A DNA stretch of 64,000 nucleotides from Bog-950 sp046329495 (GTDB lineage Bacteria > Bacteroidota > Bacteroidia > Chitinophagales > LD1): the NCBI GenBank assembly GCA_046329495.1, contig JAXLUO010000016.1:1-64000 (forward strand), written 5' to 3'. Every line of letters starts with the position of its first letter. Position 1 is the stretch's first letter. This document shows positions 25,684 to 35,101 of this stretch, one piece after another. A program made the translations under genes and the position numbers. Below the pieces are notes generated by a model. That model was not told where the DNA came from. It saw only the letters and a list, made by a program, of their open reading frames with translations, and made no database searches.

Positions 25684-28029
25684 ATGAAAAAGACATTATT
25701 CTTTCTGTTGTTGGTCAATACGGCTTTGGCCCAAACAGATTCCCTGCCCAACCGGCAGAAGAACCGCATGGATACTGCAAGTGCTGTAAGCGGTGTGGTA
25801 AGTTCCTACAGCTTACAGGAAGTAAGCATTACCACCATCCGCGCTACCACTAACACGCCCATGGCTTCGCAACTGATAAGCAAGCAGGAGTTAGAGAAAA
25901 ATAATCTGGGGCAAGACCTTCCTTACCTGCTTGATAATACGGCCAGCGTAGTAACCACCAGCGATGCCGGTGCAGGGGTAGGCTATACAGGTATTCGCAT
26001 CCGCGGCAGCGATAATACCCGCGTGAACGTAACCATGAACGGTATACCCGTTAACGATGCCGAAAGCCAGGGCACGTATTGGGTGGATATACCCGATGTA
26101 GTTAGCAGCGCGCAAAACGTGCAGATACAACGCGGTGTAGGCACCAGCACCAACGGCCCCGGCGCTTTTGGCGGCACGGTAAGTGTACAAACCCAAACCC
26201 CGGCGCAAAAAGCGTATGGTGCGGCAGGTATTTCATTAGGCTCCTTTAGCACCTTTAAGTATTCGGCACGCGGCAGTAGCGGCATGTTATGGAATCATGT
26301 GTTTGTGGAAGGCGCTGCCAGTTGGATCACCAGCAAAGGTTACATTGACCGCGCAGCCAGTAACCTGCAATCGTATTTTGCTCAGGTTGGGTTCATGAGC
26401 GCCAATACGCTTATAAAGTTTGTGTACTTCGGTGGCCGCGAGAAAACCTACCAGGCCTGGAATGGTGTGCCGCAGGATTCGTTGGCTACCAACCGCACCT
26501 TTAATGATTTAGGTACTGACTACGGACAACATTTACCGGCATATAAAAACCAAACCGATAATTACCGGCAACATTATATGCAGTTGTTGTATTCGCAAAA
26601 CCTGGGCTACGGGTTGTTTTTAAACCTGGGAGGCTTTGCTACGCTCGGCAAAGGTTATTACGAAGAGTTTAAAGCCGGCACCGATATCACCAATTATTTT
26701 CCCGACCTCAATTCCGTAACTACCGACCTGGCACGACAAAAGTGGCTGGATAATATCTTTTACGGCGGCACCTACTCCCTGAATTACAAGCGTGGTAATT
26801 GGGATGTTGCCCTCGGCGGCTTAATAGGCCAATACCGGGGCAAACACTATGGCAAAGTGGTATGGGCACAGGAAATTAAAGACCTGGATAAAAACCGCCA
26901 TTACTACGATGGCCGTTCCATAAAAAACGATTTTAACGTATATGCCAAAGCCAGCTACGAACTGCTAAATAAGGTTGTATTTTTTGCGGATATGCAATAC
27001 CGCTATGTAAGCCACACCACTTCGGGCATGGATAACAGCTTAACGCCTTACAACATTTCGCGTACCTGGCATTTCTTTAATCCTAAAGCAGGTGTTACCT
27101 ACAAAATAAATTACCTGAATCAGGTTTACGCCTCCTTTGCCCTGGGTAACCGCGAACCAAACCGCGACGACCTGATGGCCGCCACAACCACCCTGCCTGT
27201 TAAACCCGAAACCCTGCGCGATGTAGAAGCCGGTTACAAAGGCATAATTAATGTGGGTAACCACAACATTCAGTTGCAGCCTAATTTCTTTTTTATGCAC
27301 TACAAAAATCAGTTAGTGCTCACGGGTAGATTGAATGACGTAGGCAACCCTATTAAAGCCAACGTACCTGTTAGCTACCGCACGGGTATTGAGCTATGTG
27401 GAAGCTTTAACTTTTTCGCCCGGCAGAAAGGAACTAAAGCGGAAGATCTGAGAGATGTAATTACAGCCAACAGCACCCAAACGCTTGTGGTTACCGCTCA
27501 AAAAGTATTCGCGATAAACTTTGCCTTTACCTGGAGCATGAACAAGATCAAATCCTTCGACGAATACATTTATACCTACGATGAAAACTACAGTCCGGTT
27601 GATTCACTAACCATGGTTATTAACCACAAAAATACCGACATTTCCTTCTCTCCTTCTTACATCGCCTCGCTGGAACTGGTTGCTTACCCGGTTAAAGGTT
27701 TATCCATTAGTTTGATGAACAAAGCGGTAAGCAAGCAATACCTGGATAACACCAGCAATGAGGACCGTAAACTGAAAACATTCTATTACACCAACCTCAA
27801 CATCAGTTACAGCCTACCCATCGGCCGCAACGACCGCGAGATCACCTTTAAGGTTTTGCTGAACAACATTTTTAACCGCTTATACGAAAGCAACGGCTAC
27901 ACCTACAGCGAGCGTTACACGTACCCCGACGGCAATGGAGGACAAGTGCTGGATGGCCCCTACACCTATAACTACTATTACCCTCAGGCAGGCTTTAACT
28001 GGCTTGCCGGCGTAAACATCCGCTTCTAA
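25684..28029 (+). CDS. TonB-dependent receptor, TPP-riboswitch controlled (probable thiamine uptake)
   Basis: A 781-aa outer-membrane receptor. A signal peptide (1-17, ending T-A-L-A-Q) is followed by a TonB-box-like stretch (about 43-52, L-Q-E-V-S-I-T-T-I-R). Next comes the plug domain (about 55-170: D-L-P-Y-L-L-D-N, G-I-R-I-R-G-S-D-N-T-R-V-N-V, N-G-I-P-V-N-D) and a beta-barrel ending in Phe (N-I-R-F). It lacks the N-terminal carboxypeptidase-like domain common in SusC-type receptors. The TPP riboswitch directly upstream makes thiamine or a precursor the likely substrate. No inner-membrane thiamine transporter or thi gene is next to it. Confidence 0.9.
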   Translation: MKKTLFFLLLVNTALAQTDSLPNRQKNRMDTASAVSGVVSSYSLQEVSITTIRATTNTPMASQLISKQELEKNNLGQDLPYLLDNTASVVTTSDAGAGVGYTGIRIRGSDNTRVNVTMNGIPVNDAESQGTYWVDIPDVVSSAQNVQIQRGVGTSTNGPGAFGGTVSVQTQTPAQKAYGAAGISLGSFSTFKYSARGSSGMLWNHVFVEGAASWITSKGYIDRAASNLQSYFAQVGFMSANTLIKFVYFGGREKTYQAWNGVPQDSLATNRTFNDLGTDYGQHLPAYKNQTDNYRQHYMQLLYSQNLGYGLFLNLGGFATLGKGYYEEFKAGTDITNYFPDLNSVTTDLARQKWLDNIFYGGTYSLNYKRGNWDVALGGLIGQYRGKHYGKVVWAQEIKDLDKNRHYYDGRSIKNDFNVYAKASYELLNKVVFFADMQYRYVSHTTSGMDNSLTPYNISRTWHFFNPKAGVTYKINYLNQVYASFALGNREPNRDDLMAATTTLPVKPETLRDVEAGYKGIINVGNHNIQLQPNFFFMHYKNQLVLTGRLNDVGNPIKANVPVSYRTGIELCGSFNFFARQKGTKAEDLRDVITANSTQTLVVTAQKVFAINFAFTWSMNKIKSFDEYIYTYDENYSPVDSLTMVINHKNTDISFSPSYIASLELVAYPVKGLSISLMNKAVSKQYLDNTSNEDRKLKTFYYTNLNISYSLPIGRNDREITFKVLLNNIFNRLYESNGYTYSERYTYPDGNGGQVLDGPYTYNYYYPQAGFNWLAGVNIRF

Positions 28030-28055
28030 ATTTTTGTCCCGACCCATTAGTAAAA

Positions 28056-28081
28056 AAGAAGGCCCCGTTTGGGGCCTTCTT
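28056..28081. terminator. bidirectional terminator
   Basis: AAGAAGGCCCC and GGGGCCTTCTT form a perfect 11-bp stem with a GTTT loop, between the convergent receptor (stop 28029) and DUF4139 gene (stop 28089). A-rich and T-rich flanks allow use in both directions. Confidence 0.88.
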
Positions 28082-28088
28082 CGCTTTA

Positions 28089-29705
28089 TTAATAATTCAT
28101 CTCTGTTACCTGCTTGTTCTTCGGATACTTAAGCGTGTAAGCAAAACGCAGTTTCTTGCTTTCATTCGGTGCCAACGTAAGCTTCCATTCCAGTTTTCCT
28201 ATTTCAGAAGTATAAATAGCTCCACTGTTTTCACCCGGATCAACTTTTATATCTTCCTGTTTAGATACCGGCAATTGATCCAGCACTTCTATTTCTATAG
28301 CTACCGGCTTCATATTTTTGAGCGCTATTTCGTATACATAGCTTTCAATCTTTGTATTCAGCACACACTTCTTGCTGCTCAGGTCGGTTATCTGGGTGCG
28401 CTTTACATTAATACGTTCATCACGCCCAAACGACAACAACAAGGTATCGCTGGTTATTGCAGGATTAATGTACGACTTGCCTACATAAGCCCCTTCCAGA
28501 AAAATACTGGCATTACCCGGCAACAGATTGTACTTGCTCCAGTCAGTAACCTTGGCTAACAAAAAGGCGGCAGCTTCCATCTTAGGGACCGTGTGGTAAA
28601 CATAACTGGCCTGCAGTTCTTCTTTATCAAATACAATGGTGTGTGCTTTCCCATCGGCAGGCACATCCTGGCGCAGTGCAAGGTCGTAGCTTACATTCAC
28701 GGTATTATCGGTTTGCTCACTGGCTACAGTACCAGCCCACTCATATTTTCCGCTTTCATCGTCGCCCGATTTATCCTTGCGATCGTAGATAGCCATGTTC
28801 ATAGCCGGTGCCGCAACAGTATTTACACTTTTATATACGCGGTACTCCACATAATTTACATACAGCGGATTTAAAATCGGGCGGCTGTTGTTCTGTCCGG
28901 GGTTTCCGGTGCAAATACTAAGTTTTACATTTTCCCAATCCATACCGGTGTTCTGATACACATTGGCTTTTTGTACCAGTGTTACCGGCGAGCCCGGTCC
29001 ATCGCTGCGTAAATCATATTCCGCATTCCAACCTGAATTACCGGCCGAATAAGCACATTTAATAGAACCTTGTGTGGCCTGGTTAGCATGCAACATCAAC
29101 AACAACTGACCACGCGGCTGGTTGCGCTTTGCATTCACCTCGTTCAATTGTTGTTGCAGGTTGTTCTTTAGCTCATTGCCTTGTTTTACTTGTTTATCAA
29201 TAGCTAAAACCTTTTGCTTTAATTCCAATTCCCTGCGGCGAAACATATTGGCAAGCAATTCTACATCGTTGGCTGTAAATGGCTGTTTCTCGTTCCCCAG
29301 CGATTGATTGCTTTTCAACAAAGCCTGCTCTTCTTCATACACGGTTTTCTCCGCTTTCCATTGGTCCAGTTTATCCTGTAATAATTCAAGGCTATCCTGC
29401 CAGCGTTTTATTTGCCCGTTCTCTTCGGTGCGGGCTAAAAAATCAGTTCCATAGGTAGCGCTTATTAATTCGGCCTTCCCCTTTAAAAACACTTGTAAAC
29501 TATTCGGGTCAATAGCGGTGCTTATATCCTGCACTATTAATTGCGTAGTGCCGGCAGCAATGCTAAAATCAGCTTCGTTTACCAATCGCGATTGCGTTCG
29601 GTAAACGGTTACTTCGGTAAGTTTTGAGTTTACGGGTACGGTATTATCCTTGGCAATGGCAGGCATTACAGCCGCCAACAGCAAGGCAAAAAATAACTTC
29701 TGCAT
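28089..29705 (-). CDS. DUF4139 domain protein (mucoidy inhibitor MuiA-like)
   Basis: A 538-aa protein from the ATG at 29705. The frame extends to 29771, but 29705 begins the signal peptide (M-Q-K-L-F-F-A-L-L-L-A-A-V-M-P-A-I-A). After it come a DUF4140-like N-terminal beta domain (about 25-110, V-T-V-Y-R-T-Q-S-R), a coiled coil (about 95-190, Glu/Lys/Leu-rich) and a DUF4139 domain (about 210-538). The last contains Y-S-A-G-N-S-G-W-N-A-E-Y-D-L-R, a common signature. The family is exported and of unknown biochemical role. The name comes from effects on mucoid phenotype elsewhere. It is a single gene. Confidence 0.85.
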   Translation of the reverse strand: MQKLFFALLLAAVMPAIAKDNTVPVNSKLTEVTVYRTQSRLVNEADFSIAAGTTQLIVQDISTAIDPNSLQVFLKGKAELISATYGTDFLARTEENGQIKRWQDSLELLQDKLDQWKAEKTVYEEEQALLKSNQSLGNEKQPFTANDVELLANMFRRRELELKQKVLAIDKQVKQGNELKNNLQQQLNEVNAKRNQPRGQLLLMLHANQATQGSIKCAYSAGNSGWNAEYDLRSDGPGSPVTLVQKANVYQNTGMDWENVKLSICTGNPGQNNSRPILNPLYVNYVEYRVYKSVNTVAAPAMNMAIYDRKDKSGDDESGKYEWAGTVASEQTDNTVNVSYDLALRQDVPADGKAHTIVFDKEELQASYVYHTVPKMEAAAFLLAKVTDWSKYNLLPGNASIFLEGAYVGKSYINPAITSDTLLLSFGRDERINVKRTQITDLSSKKCVLNTKIESYVYEIALKNMKPVAIEIEVLDQLPVSKQEDIKVDPGENSGAIYTSEIGKLEWKLTLAPNESKKLRFAYTLKYPKNKQVTEMNY

Positions 29706-29864
29706 ACGGTTTGGTTTGGTGATTACTAAAAACGCCTCTGGCAAAGGCAAAAGCGTGATGCGCCAAAACACAGCATTCCATAAACAACTACTTGTAAAAA
29801 GCTGTTAAGCAATTATTTCCATTTCATTCACCTTGTTCGCGGCACATTACTATGCTTAAAATCA

Positions 29865-29896
29865 TTGCCTGTGGCACCCCCTAAAAGTTATATTTG
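29865..29896 (+). promoter_or_regulatory. promoter of OmpA-family gene
   Basis: TTG (29865-29867), a 21-nt spacer and a perfect TATATTTG (29889-29896). This is a good match to the Bacteroidota -33/-7 consensus, 17 nt before the ATG at 29914. Confidence 0.7.
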
Positions 29897-29913
29897 AGCG
29901 TCAATTCATACAT

Positions 29914-32313
29914 ATGAAGAAACTTCTACCCTTGCTGCTTGCGCTGTTGCTAACCCAACTGGCCCATGCACAGTATTTTAAAGGCCTGGAGGCCAGCCCA
30001 TACGGTGGTGTTACCACGGTGGGCTATAACCCGGCCATTGCCGATAACCGCTTTATTGCCGATATTAATCTGATAGGCGCCGGCTTTAATCTCAGTAACA
30101 ATTATGTAGGTGTAAGCCGCGATGTGGTATTACATCCTAAATCGGTGGATTGGGATAATTTTCAGGATGAATACTTGAAAGAACGCTTAAACGGTAAGGA
30201 TAAATACCTGTACACCGCCACTCAAATTCAGGGGCCTTTGTCCTTTATGTTTAGCTGGGGCAAAAAGAAGAACAACAATGCGCTGGCCTTTACCTATAAC
30301 TTTAACAGCGTAACCAACGTTGATAACATCGACCAAACCTTTACCCGTATTGCTTACTACGGTGTAGGTTATAAAGCCGATTCGTTACTGGGTTTCCGCG
30401 GTGCTAATCTTACCGACGAGAACATGTCCATCAAAACCAATACCTGGATAGATTACGGTATCACCTACTCGCGTGTAGTATGGGAAACCGATAAGCACAT
30501 GATAAAGGTAGGTGGAACTTTAAAATTCATTCAGGGAATTTCCGGTGGCTACGCCTTTGTAAAAGACCTGAAATACCGCTGGGAAGATTACGACACCCTC
30601 TCCATCTTTAAAACACAAGCCGATTATAAATACTCCAAAGGCTTTCTTACTTCGGATGGCTATGCGCCCGGCGACCTGAACAACTTCTATAACAACCTCA
30701 TTTCTTTTAAATACGCAACACCTTCGGCTGCAGTTGATTTGGGCATGGTATATGAATGGCGTCCTAACAAGGAGAAATACAAATACCAAATGGATTGTGA
30801 AGACCGCTGGCGTTTCGATAAAAACCGCTACACTTTAGCAGCCGGTTTTTCATTAATCGACTTTGGTGCTATTAACTATAAGAAAGGCGAATATAGCGGC
30901 AACTTCGAAGCCGATATTACCAATTGGGATGTAAAAGGTGCCAAATTCCCTGATGGTGTGAAAAGTTTGGACGATACCATTCGCTCGCGTTTTGTGGTTA
31001 CACCCGATCAGTCCACCACCTTCCGTATGTGGCTGCCTACCCGTTTCAATTTCTTTGTTGATTATAACATTGCCTATGGCTTTGGTATTAACGCCAACGC
31101 CACATTAGCGGTTGATATGAGCAAGCAGCACACCATGCCGCACCATGTTTCATCGTTTACCATCACCCCTAAATTCGACCATAGCTGGTTTGGCTTATAC
31201 CTGCCTGTTACCTACGATGTAATGGGTAACTTTAGCTGGGGTGCTACCATGCGCTTAGGACCACTAATTGTGGGCGGTGGCGATGTATTGGGTATGCTGA
31301 TAAAGAAACATTCATTCGGCACCAACATTCACGTAGGCCTCAAAATCCCTATTCCTTATCATAAAGTGCGCGATCATGATAAGGACGGCGTATCGAACCG
31401 TAAGGACCTTTGCAAAAAAGAACAAGGCACCTGCGTAACCCACGGATGTCCTGACAAGGACGGCGATGGCGTAAAAGATTCAGAAGATAAGTGCCCTGAA
31501 ATTCCGGGTCCGGTTGAATTGGGTGGTTGCCCTGATACCGATAAGGACGGCATTATTGATATCGAAGATAGCTGCGTTTACGATGCGGGTCTGGCTGAAT
31601 TCCACGGCTGCCCTGACCGTGACAGCGACCGCATTATTGATAAACTGGACGAGTGCCCTGATGCACCGGGCGTATTAGCCTTTAACGGTTGCCCGGATAC
31701 AGATAATGATAGCGTGCCCGATAAGCGTGACCGTTGTCCTGAAGTGCCCGGCGATATCAACCACTTTGGTTGCCCCGATACTGATGGCGACGGCTTGTAC
31801 GATTACGAAGACAAGTGTATACAGGTAAAAGGCCCGAAAGAAAACAACGGTTGCCCTTGGCCTGATACGGATGGCGATGGTGTTTATGATAAAGATGACC
31901 AATGCCCTAAGATCTTTGGTGTGGCTGAAAACCATGGTTGTCCTCAACTGGAGAAGAAGGAAATTGAAACCGTGAAATACGCGTTCGAGAACCTGGAATT
32001 TGAAACCGGTAAGGACATTATCCGCAAATCTTCTTATGCCAGTTTAAATGCCCTGGCCGATCTGTTAGTGAAGAAAGCAGGTTACGGTTTACGCATCGAA
32101 GGCCACACCGATAATGTGGGCAGCGACGAAAACAACCTGATCCTTTCCAACAAACGTGCTGTTGCTGTGAAAAACTACCTGAACAAAAAAGGTGTTGACA
32201 TCAATAAGCTGGAAGCTTACGGTTACGGCGAAAGCCGCCCAATTGCTACCAACGATACACCGGAAGGCCGTCAGAAAAACCGCCGTGTAGAAATGACCAT
32301 CACTTTCCGCTAA
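29914..32313 (+). CDS. OmpA-family outer membrane protein with TSP3 repeats
   Basis: A 799-aa protein. After a signal peptide (1-19, ending A-H-A-Q), residues about 20-480 form a beta-barrel of the DUF5723 type. A run of thrombospondin type-3 calcium-binding repeats follows (about 486-675: D-x-D-x-D-G-V and C-P-D-T/K-D motifs, with paired Cys every 25-30 residues). A C-terminal OmpA domain (about 690-799) binds peptidoglycan through E-G-H-T-D-N-V-G and L-S-N-K-R-A. It would link the outer membrane to the cell wall. A strong promoter precedes it and a bidirectional terminator follows. Confidence 0.9.
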   Translation: MKKLLPLLLALLLTQLAHAQYFKGLEASPYGGVTTVGYNPAIADNRFIADINLIGAGFNLSNNYVGVSRDVVLHPKSVDWDNFQDEYLKERLNGKDKYLYTATQIQGPLSFMFSWGKKKNNNALAFTYNFNSVTNVDNIDQTFTRIAYYGVGYKADSLLGFRGANLTDENMSIKTNTWIDYGITYSRVVWETDKHMIKVGGTLKFIQGISGGYAFVKDLKYRWEDYDTLSIFKTQADYKYSKGFLTSDGYAPGDLNNFYNNLISFKYATPSAAVDLGMVYEWRPNKEKYKYQMDCEDRWRFDKNRYTLAAGFSLIDFGAINYKKGEYSGNFEADITNWDVKGAKFPDGVKSLDDTIRSRFVVTPDQSTTFRMWLPTRFNFFVDYNIAYGFGINANATLAVDMSKQHTMPHHVSSFTITPKFDHSWFGLYLPVTYDVMGNFSWGATMRLGPLIVGGGDVLGMLIKKHSFGTNIHVGLKIPIPYHKVRDHDKDGVSNRKDLCKKEQGTCVTHGCPDKDGDGVKDSEDKCPEIPGPVELGGCPDTDKDGIIDIEDSCVYDAGLAEFHGCPDRDSDRIIDKLDECPDAPGVLAFNGCPDTDNDSVPDKRDRCPEVPGDINHFGCPDTDGDGLYDYEDKCIQVKGPKENNGCPWPDTDGDGVYDKDDQCPKIFGVAENHGCPQLEKKEIETVKYAFENLEFETGKDIIRKSSYASLNALADLLVKKAGYGLRIEGHTDNVGSDENNLILSNKRAVAVKNYLNKKGVDINKLEAYGYGESRPIATNDTPEGRQKNRRVEMTITFR

Positions 32314-32334
32314 ACAGCGGAAACCTATAAAATA

Positions 32335-32362
32335 AAAACAGCCGGCTTAGCCTGGCTGTTTT
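32335..32362. terminator. bidirectional terminator
   Basis: AAAACAGCC (32335-32343) pairs with GGCTGTTTT (32354-32362). It is followed by TTGTTTTAT on the plus strand and preceded by A-rich sequence, between the convergent OmpA-family gene and guaB. Confidence 0.85.
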
Positions 32363-32406
32363 TGTTTTATAGAAGTGCAGTTCAACGCACCGTTTCAGTT
32401 CCTTAA

Positions 32407-33888
32407 CTACTTGCGCGAATAGTTTGGTGCTTCCTTAGTGATAGATACATCGTGCGGATGGCTTTCTTGTATACCAGCCGAAGTAATACGCACAAAGCGC
32501 GCCTGCTGTAACAGCTTAATATTTTTAGCACCGCAATAACCCATACCGGCACGCAGGCCGCCAATGTATTGGTAAATAACCTCCTGCACGCTGCCTTTGT
32601 AAGGCACACGGCCTACAATACCTTCGGGCACTAATTTCTTAATATCATCTTCCACATCCTGAAAGTAACGGTCCTTGCTGCCTTCCTGCATCGCTTCCAC
32701 CGAACCCATACCGCGGTAGCTCTTAAACTTACGGCCTTCGTAAATAATGGTCTCTCCCGGGCTTTCGTCGGTACCTGCAAAAATACCACCGGCCATTACC
32801 GTGTCGGCACCGGCTACAATGGCTTTTACAATATCGCCGGTAAAGCGGATACCGCCATCGGCAATAATAGGCACACCGGCTTTTTTACCGGCCTGGCTGG
32901 CTTCGTAGATGGCCGTTAACTGCGGCACGCCTACACCCGCTACAATACGCGTGGTGCAAATAGAGCCCGGACCTACACCCACCTTCACCGCATCTACACC
33001 CGCATCAATCAACGCTTTAGCGCCTTCGGCTGTAGCTACGTTGCCACCAACAATCTCCAGATTTTTAAAGGTTTGACGGGCCTTTTTAACCGAAGCTAAA
33101 ACACCTTTCGAGTGGCCGTGTGCTGTGTCAATACACACCACATCCACACCAACATGCACCAGTGCTTCAATACGCTCCAGCATATCCTTGGTTACGCCAA
33201 CGGCCGCACCACATAACAAACGGCCCAACTTATCTTTCGATGAGTTCGGGTTGTTCTTAACCTTCAAAATATCCTTATAAGTAATCAGACCAACCAGTAC
33301 GCCGTTTTTATCGACTACAGGCAGCTTTTCAATCTTATAGTTCTCCAGTATTTTTTCGGCACTCTTTAAGTCAGCACCTTTAGGGGCAGTAATCAACTTC
33401 TCCTTGGTCATTATCTCGGCCACCTTTCGGCTGCGGTTCTTTTCAAAACGCAAATCGCGGTTGGTAAGGATGCCTACTAACTTTTTGTTGGCTGCAACAA
33501 TAGGAATACCCCCAATGCGAAACTCGTTCATCAGTTTCAGGGCTTCGCCTACGGTAGCATCTTCGTGCAGCGTAACAGGGTCGATGATCATGCCGCTATC
33601 GGCACGCTTAACACGGCGCACCATCTCGGCCTGCTTTTCAATGCTCATGTTTTTATGCATAATGCCTATGCCGCCTTCGCGGGCAATAGCTATAGCCATG
33701 GCAGTTTCCGTAACGGTATCCATAGCAGCCGAAACAAGCGGCACATTAATGGTTAAGTTGCGGGTAAAACGGGTGCTGATATCAACTTCGCGGGGCAGGA
33801 TTTCCGAGAAGGCCGGAACCAATAAAACATCATCAAACGTGATTCCTTCAAAACCGAATTTATCGGCGGGAGTTTTTCTGATTGCCAT
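32407..33888 (-). CDS. guaB: IMP dehydrogenase
   Basis: A 493-aa IMP dehydrogenase, which oxidises IMP to XMP with NAD+ in guanine nucleotide synthesis in the cytoplasm. The ATG at 33888 (M-A-I-R-K-T-P-A-D-K-F) is chosen over 33894. Two CBS domains interrupt the barrel (about 98-215). The catalytic loop is G-P-G-S-I-C-T-T-R (about 305-313, active Cys), the IMP-binding D-G-G-I-R (about 345-349) and the flap R-Y-F (about 412). Length is typical. The -7 box TAGGTTTG (33892-33899) is only 3 nt from the ATG, so the mRNA may be nearly leaderless. Confidence 0.97.
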   Translation of the reverse strand: MAIRKTPADKFGFEGITFDDVLLVPAFSEILPREVDISTRFTRNLTINVPLVSAAMDTVTETAMAIAIAREGGIGIMHKNMSIEKQAEMVRRVKRADSGMIIDPVTLHEDATVGEALKLMNEFRIGGIPIVAANKKLVGILTNRDLRFEKNRSRKVAEIMTKEKLITAPKGADLKSAEKILENYKIEKLPVVDKNGVLVGLITYKDILKVKNNPNSSKDKLGRLLCGAAVGVTKDMLERIEALVHVGVDVVCIDTAHGHSKGVLASVKKARQTFKNLEIVGGNVATAEGAKALIDAGVDAVKVGVGPGSICTTRIVAGVGVPQLTAIYEASQAGKKAGVPIIADGGIRFTGDIVKAIVAGADTVMAGGIFAGTDESPGETIIYEGRKFKSYRGMGSVEAMQEGSKDRYFQDVEDDIKKLVPEGIVGRVPYKGSVQEVIYQYIGGLRAGMGYCGAKNIKLLQQARFVRITSAGIQESHPHDVSITKEAPNYSRK

Positions 33889-33891
33889 GTG

Positions 33892-33899
33892 CAAACCTA
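33892..33899 (-). promoter_or_regulatory. -7 box TAGGTTTG of guaB
   Basis: A perfect TAnnTTTG on the minus strand directly before the guaB ATG. TTG lies 18 nt further upstream. The implied start is at or within a few bases of the ATG. Confidence 0.5.
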
Positions 33900-33957
33900 C
33901 TCCAAAATCAGAAATTTCAAAACACCATTTCCCGCCTTATATACCAAAACCATCAAT

Positions 33958-33965
33958 TATCTTCG
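33958..33965 (+). promoter_or_regulatory. -7 box TATCTTCG of VanZ-like gene
   Basis: TATCTTCG 39 nt before the ATG at 34005. The same octamer precedes tgt (38433) and gyrB (43516), supporting it as a real promoter element. It also argues against the upstream start at 33882. Confidence 0.5.
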
Positions 33966-34004
33966 GGTCTGGTGAACAATCCTCCTTCCCACCCGCTTGC
34001 TGCT

Positions 34005-34832
34005 ATGCTCAACTTCCTGCGCCAACACCCCGTGCTGAATACAGTCCTGGTGCTTGGGTATTTTGTGTTCATACTGCTGATGCATAACCCGCTGGTGCAC
34101 CTCTCTATCTGGGTAGAAGCGCACCTAAGTCTGGCGCTTTATAATAAGGTAACTATCATCATCTATTTACTTACCCTGTTCACCATTGCATTTACCCTGC
34201 GCAGCCGGTTGCGTGTGTATCCTCAAAATCTTCCCCGCAAGGTGTTTTACCTCTTTGGCATTGCACTGCTTATTGCCCTGCACGCCAAATTTATGTTCGA
34301 AAAGAACATCGAAATCATCCACTCGCTGGAGTTCACCATCCTGGCTTTCCTGCTATTTCCCTTAGCAGGCACCTTTGGCGGCGCCGTTTTTTTCTGCCTG
34401 CCTTTTTTGCTGATAGATGAATGGTATCAATACATCTATCTGTATCCCGATTGGAACGACTATATGGACCTGAACGATATTGTAATGGACCTGCACGGTG
34501 CCGCCTTAATGATGCTGGCTTTAATGATTGCAGGTATTACAGCCTTTCAAACAGCACAACCATTTTGGAAACGGCGCGAGTTTCTTGGCCTAATCTTATT
34601 GTTGCTGTTGGTTATCGGAGCACTCTCCACCTGTTACCTTGCTCCCTATGCCGATACCGCCTGCAGCAATACCGTTTTTCTGTTCAACGAACACGCCGGT
34701 CCCGAGCCTTTCTTCCGTATCAGTGCCGGCAGTGGCACAAGCTTTCATGTAATGAAACCCTACGAAGGCATTGTGGTGATTACTGCAGTGGTATTGTTTT
34801 ACTTTGGCTTAGATGGCTACTTTTTCAAATAG
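34005..34832 (+). CDS. VanZ-like multi-pass membrane protein
   Basis: A 275-aa integral membrane protein with about eight hydrophobic segments. The ATG at 34005 (M-L-N-F-L-R-Q-H-P-V-L-N-T) is preferred: the upstream frame (from 33882) has no protein-like content and a -7 box lies at 33958. The region D-E-W-Y-Q-Y (about 144-149), then D-L-N-D-I-V-M-D-L-H-G-A-A-L (about 161-174), resembles the E-x-x-Q / D-x-x-D-x-x-x-N-x-x-G core of VanZ-like proteins. Function in this family is mostly unknown. It converges with the regulator gene at 34817 and their 3' ends overlap by 16 bp. Confidence 0.7.
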   Translation: MLNFLRQHPVLNTVLVLGYFVFILLMHNPLVHLSIWVEAHLSLALYNKVTIIIYLLTLFTIAFTLRSRLRVYPQNLPRKVFYLFGIALLIALHAKFMFEKNIEIIHSLEFTILAFLLFPLAGTFGGAVFFCLPFLLIDEWYQYIYLYPDWNDYMDLNDIVMDLHGAALMMLALMIAGITAFQTAQPFWKRREFLGLILLLLLVIGALSTCYLAPYADTACSNTVFLFNEHAGPEPFFRISAGSGTSFHVMKPYEGIVVITAVVLFYFGLDGYFFK

Positions 34833-35101
34833 CTGTTAATGGCTTCCACGTATTGCTCAAAGGCCACTACGCCCTTTTTCGTGATCTTACAGGTAGTAAG
34901 CGGATAATTACCCCTAAACGATTTCTCTATTACAATGTAACCCGCTTCATACAGTTTCTGCAACTGCACACTCAGGTTGCCTGCCGTAGCCCCCGTTTTT
35001 TCTTTCAAAAAACTGAACTCCGCCTCCTTTACACCTACCAGCAGCGATACCACGGCCAGGCGTAATTCAGAATGCAATAAGGGGTCCAGCGGTTTAAACA
35101 T
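34817..35101 (-). CDS. winged-helix transcriptional regulator
   Basis: A 94-aa DNA-binding protein from the ATG at 35101. The frame extends to 35173, but the stop of the upstream gene overlaps at 35094-35096, so the short start fits translational coupling. It is a single winged-helix domain of the MarR/ArsR-like 'HTH_27' type. L-L-H-S-E-L-R-L-A-V-V-S-L-L (about 7-20) is helix 1, the recognition region is A-T-A-G-N-L-S-V-Q-L-Q-K-L (about 38-50), and the wing is G-N-Y-P-L-T-T-C-K-I-T (about 66-76). Such proteins are often encoded with a small membrane protein, as here. It probably binds the ATAAAC/GTTTAT cluster at 35703-35746. Confidence 0.85.
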   Translation of the reverse strand: MFKPLDPLLHSELRLAVVSLLVGVKEAEFSFLKEKTGATAGNLSVQLQKLYEAGYIVIEKSFRGNYPLTTCKITKKGVVAFEQYVEAINSYLKK

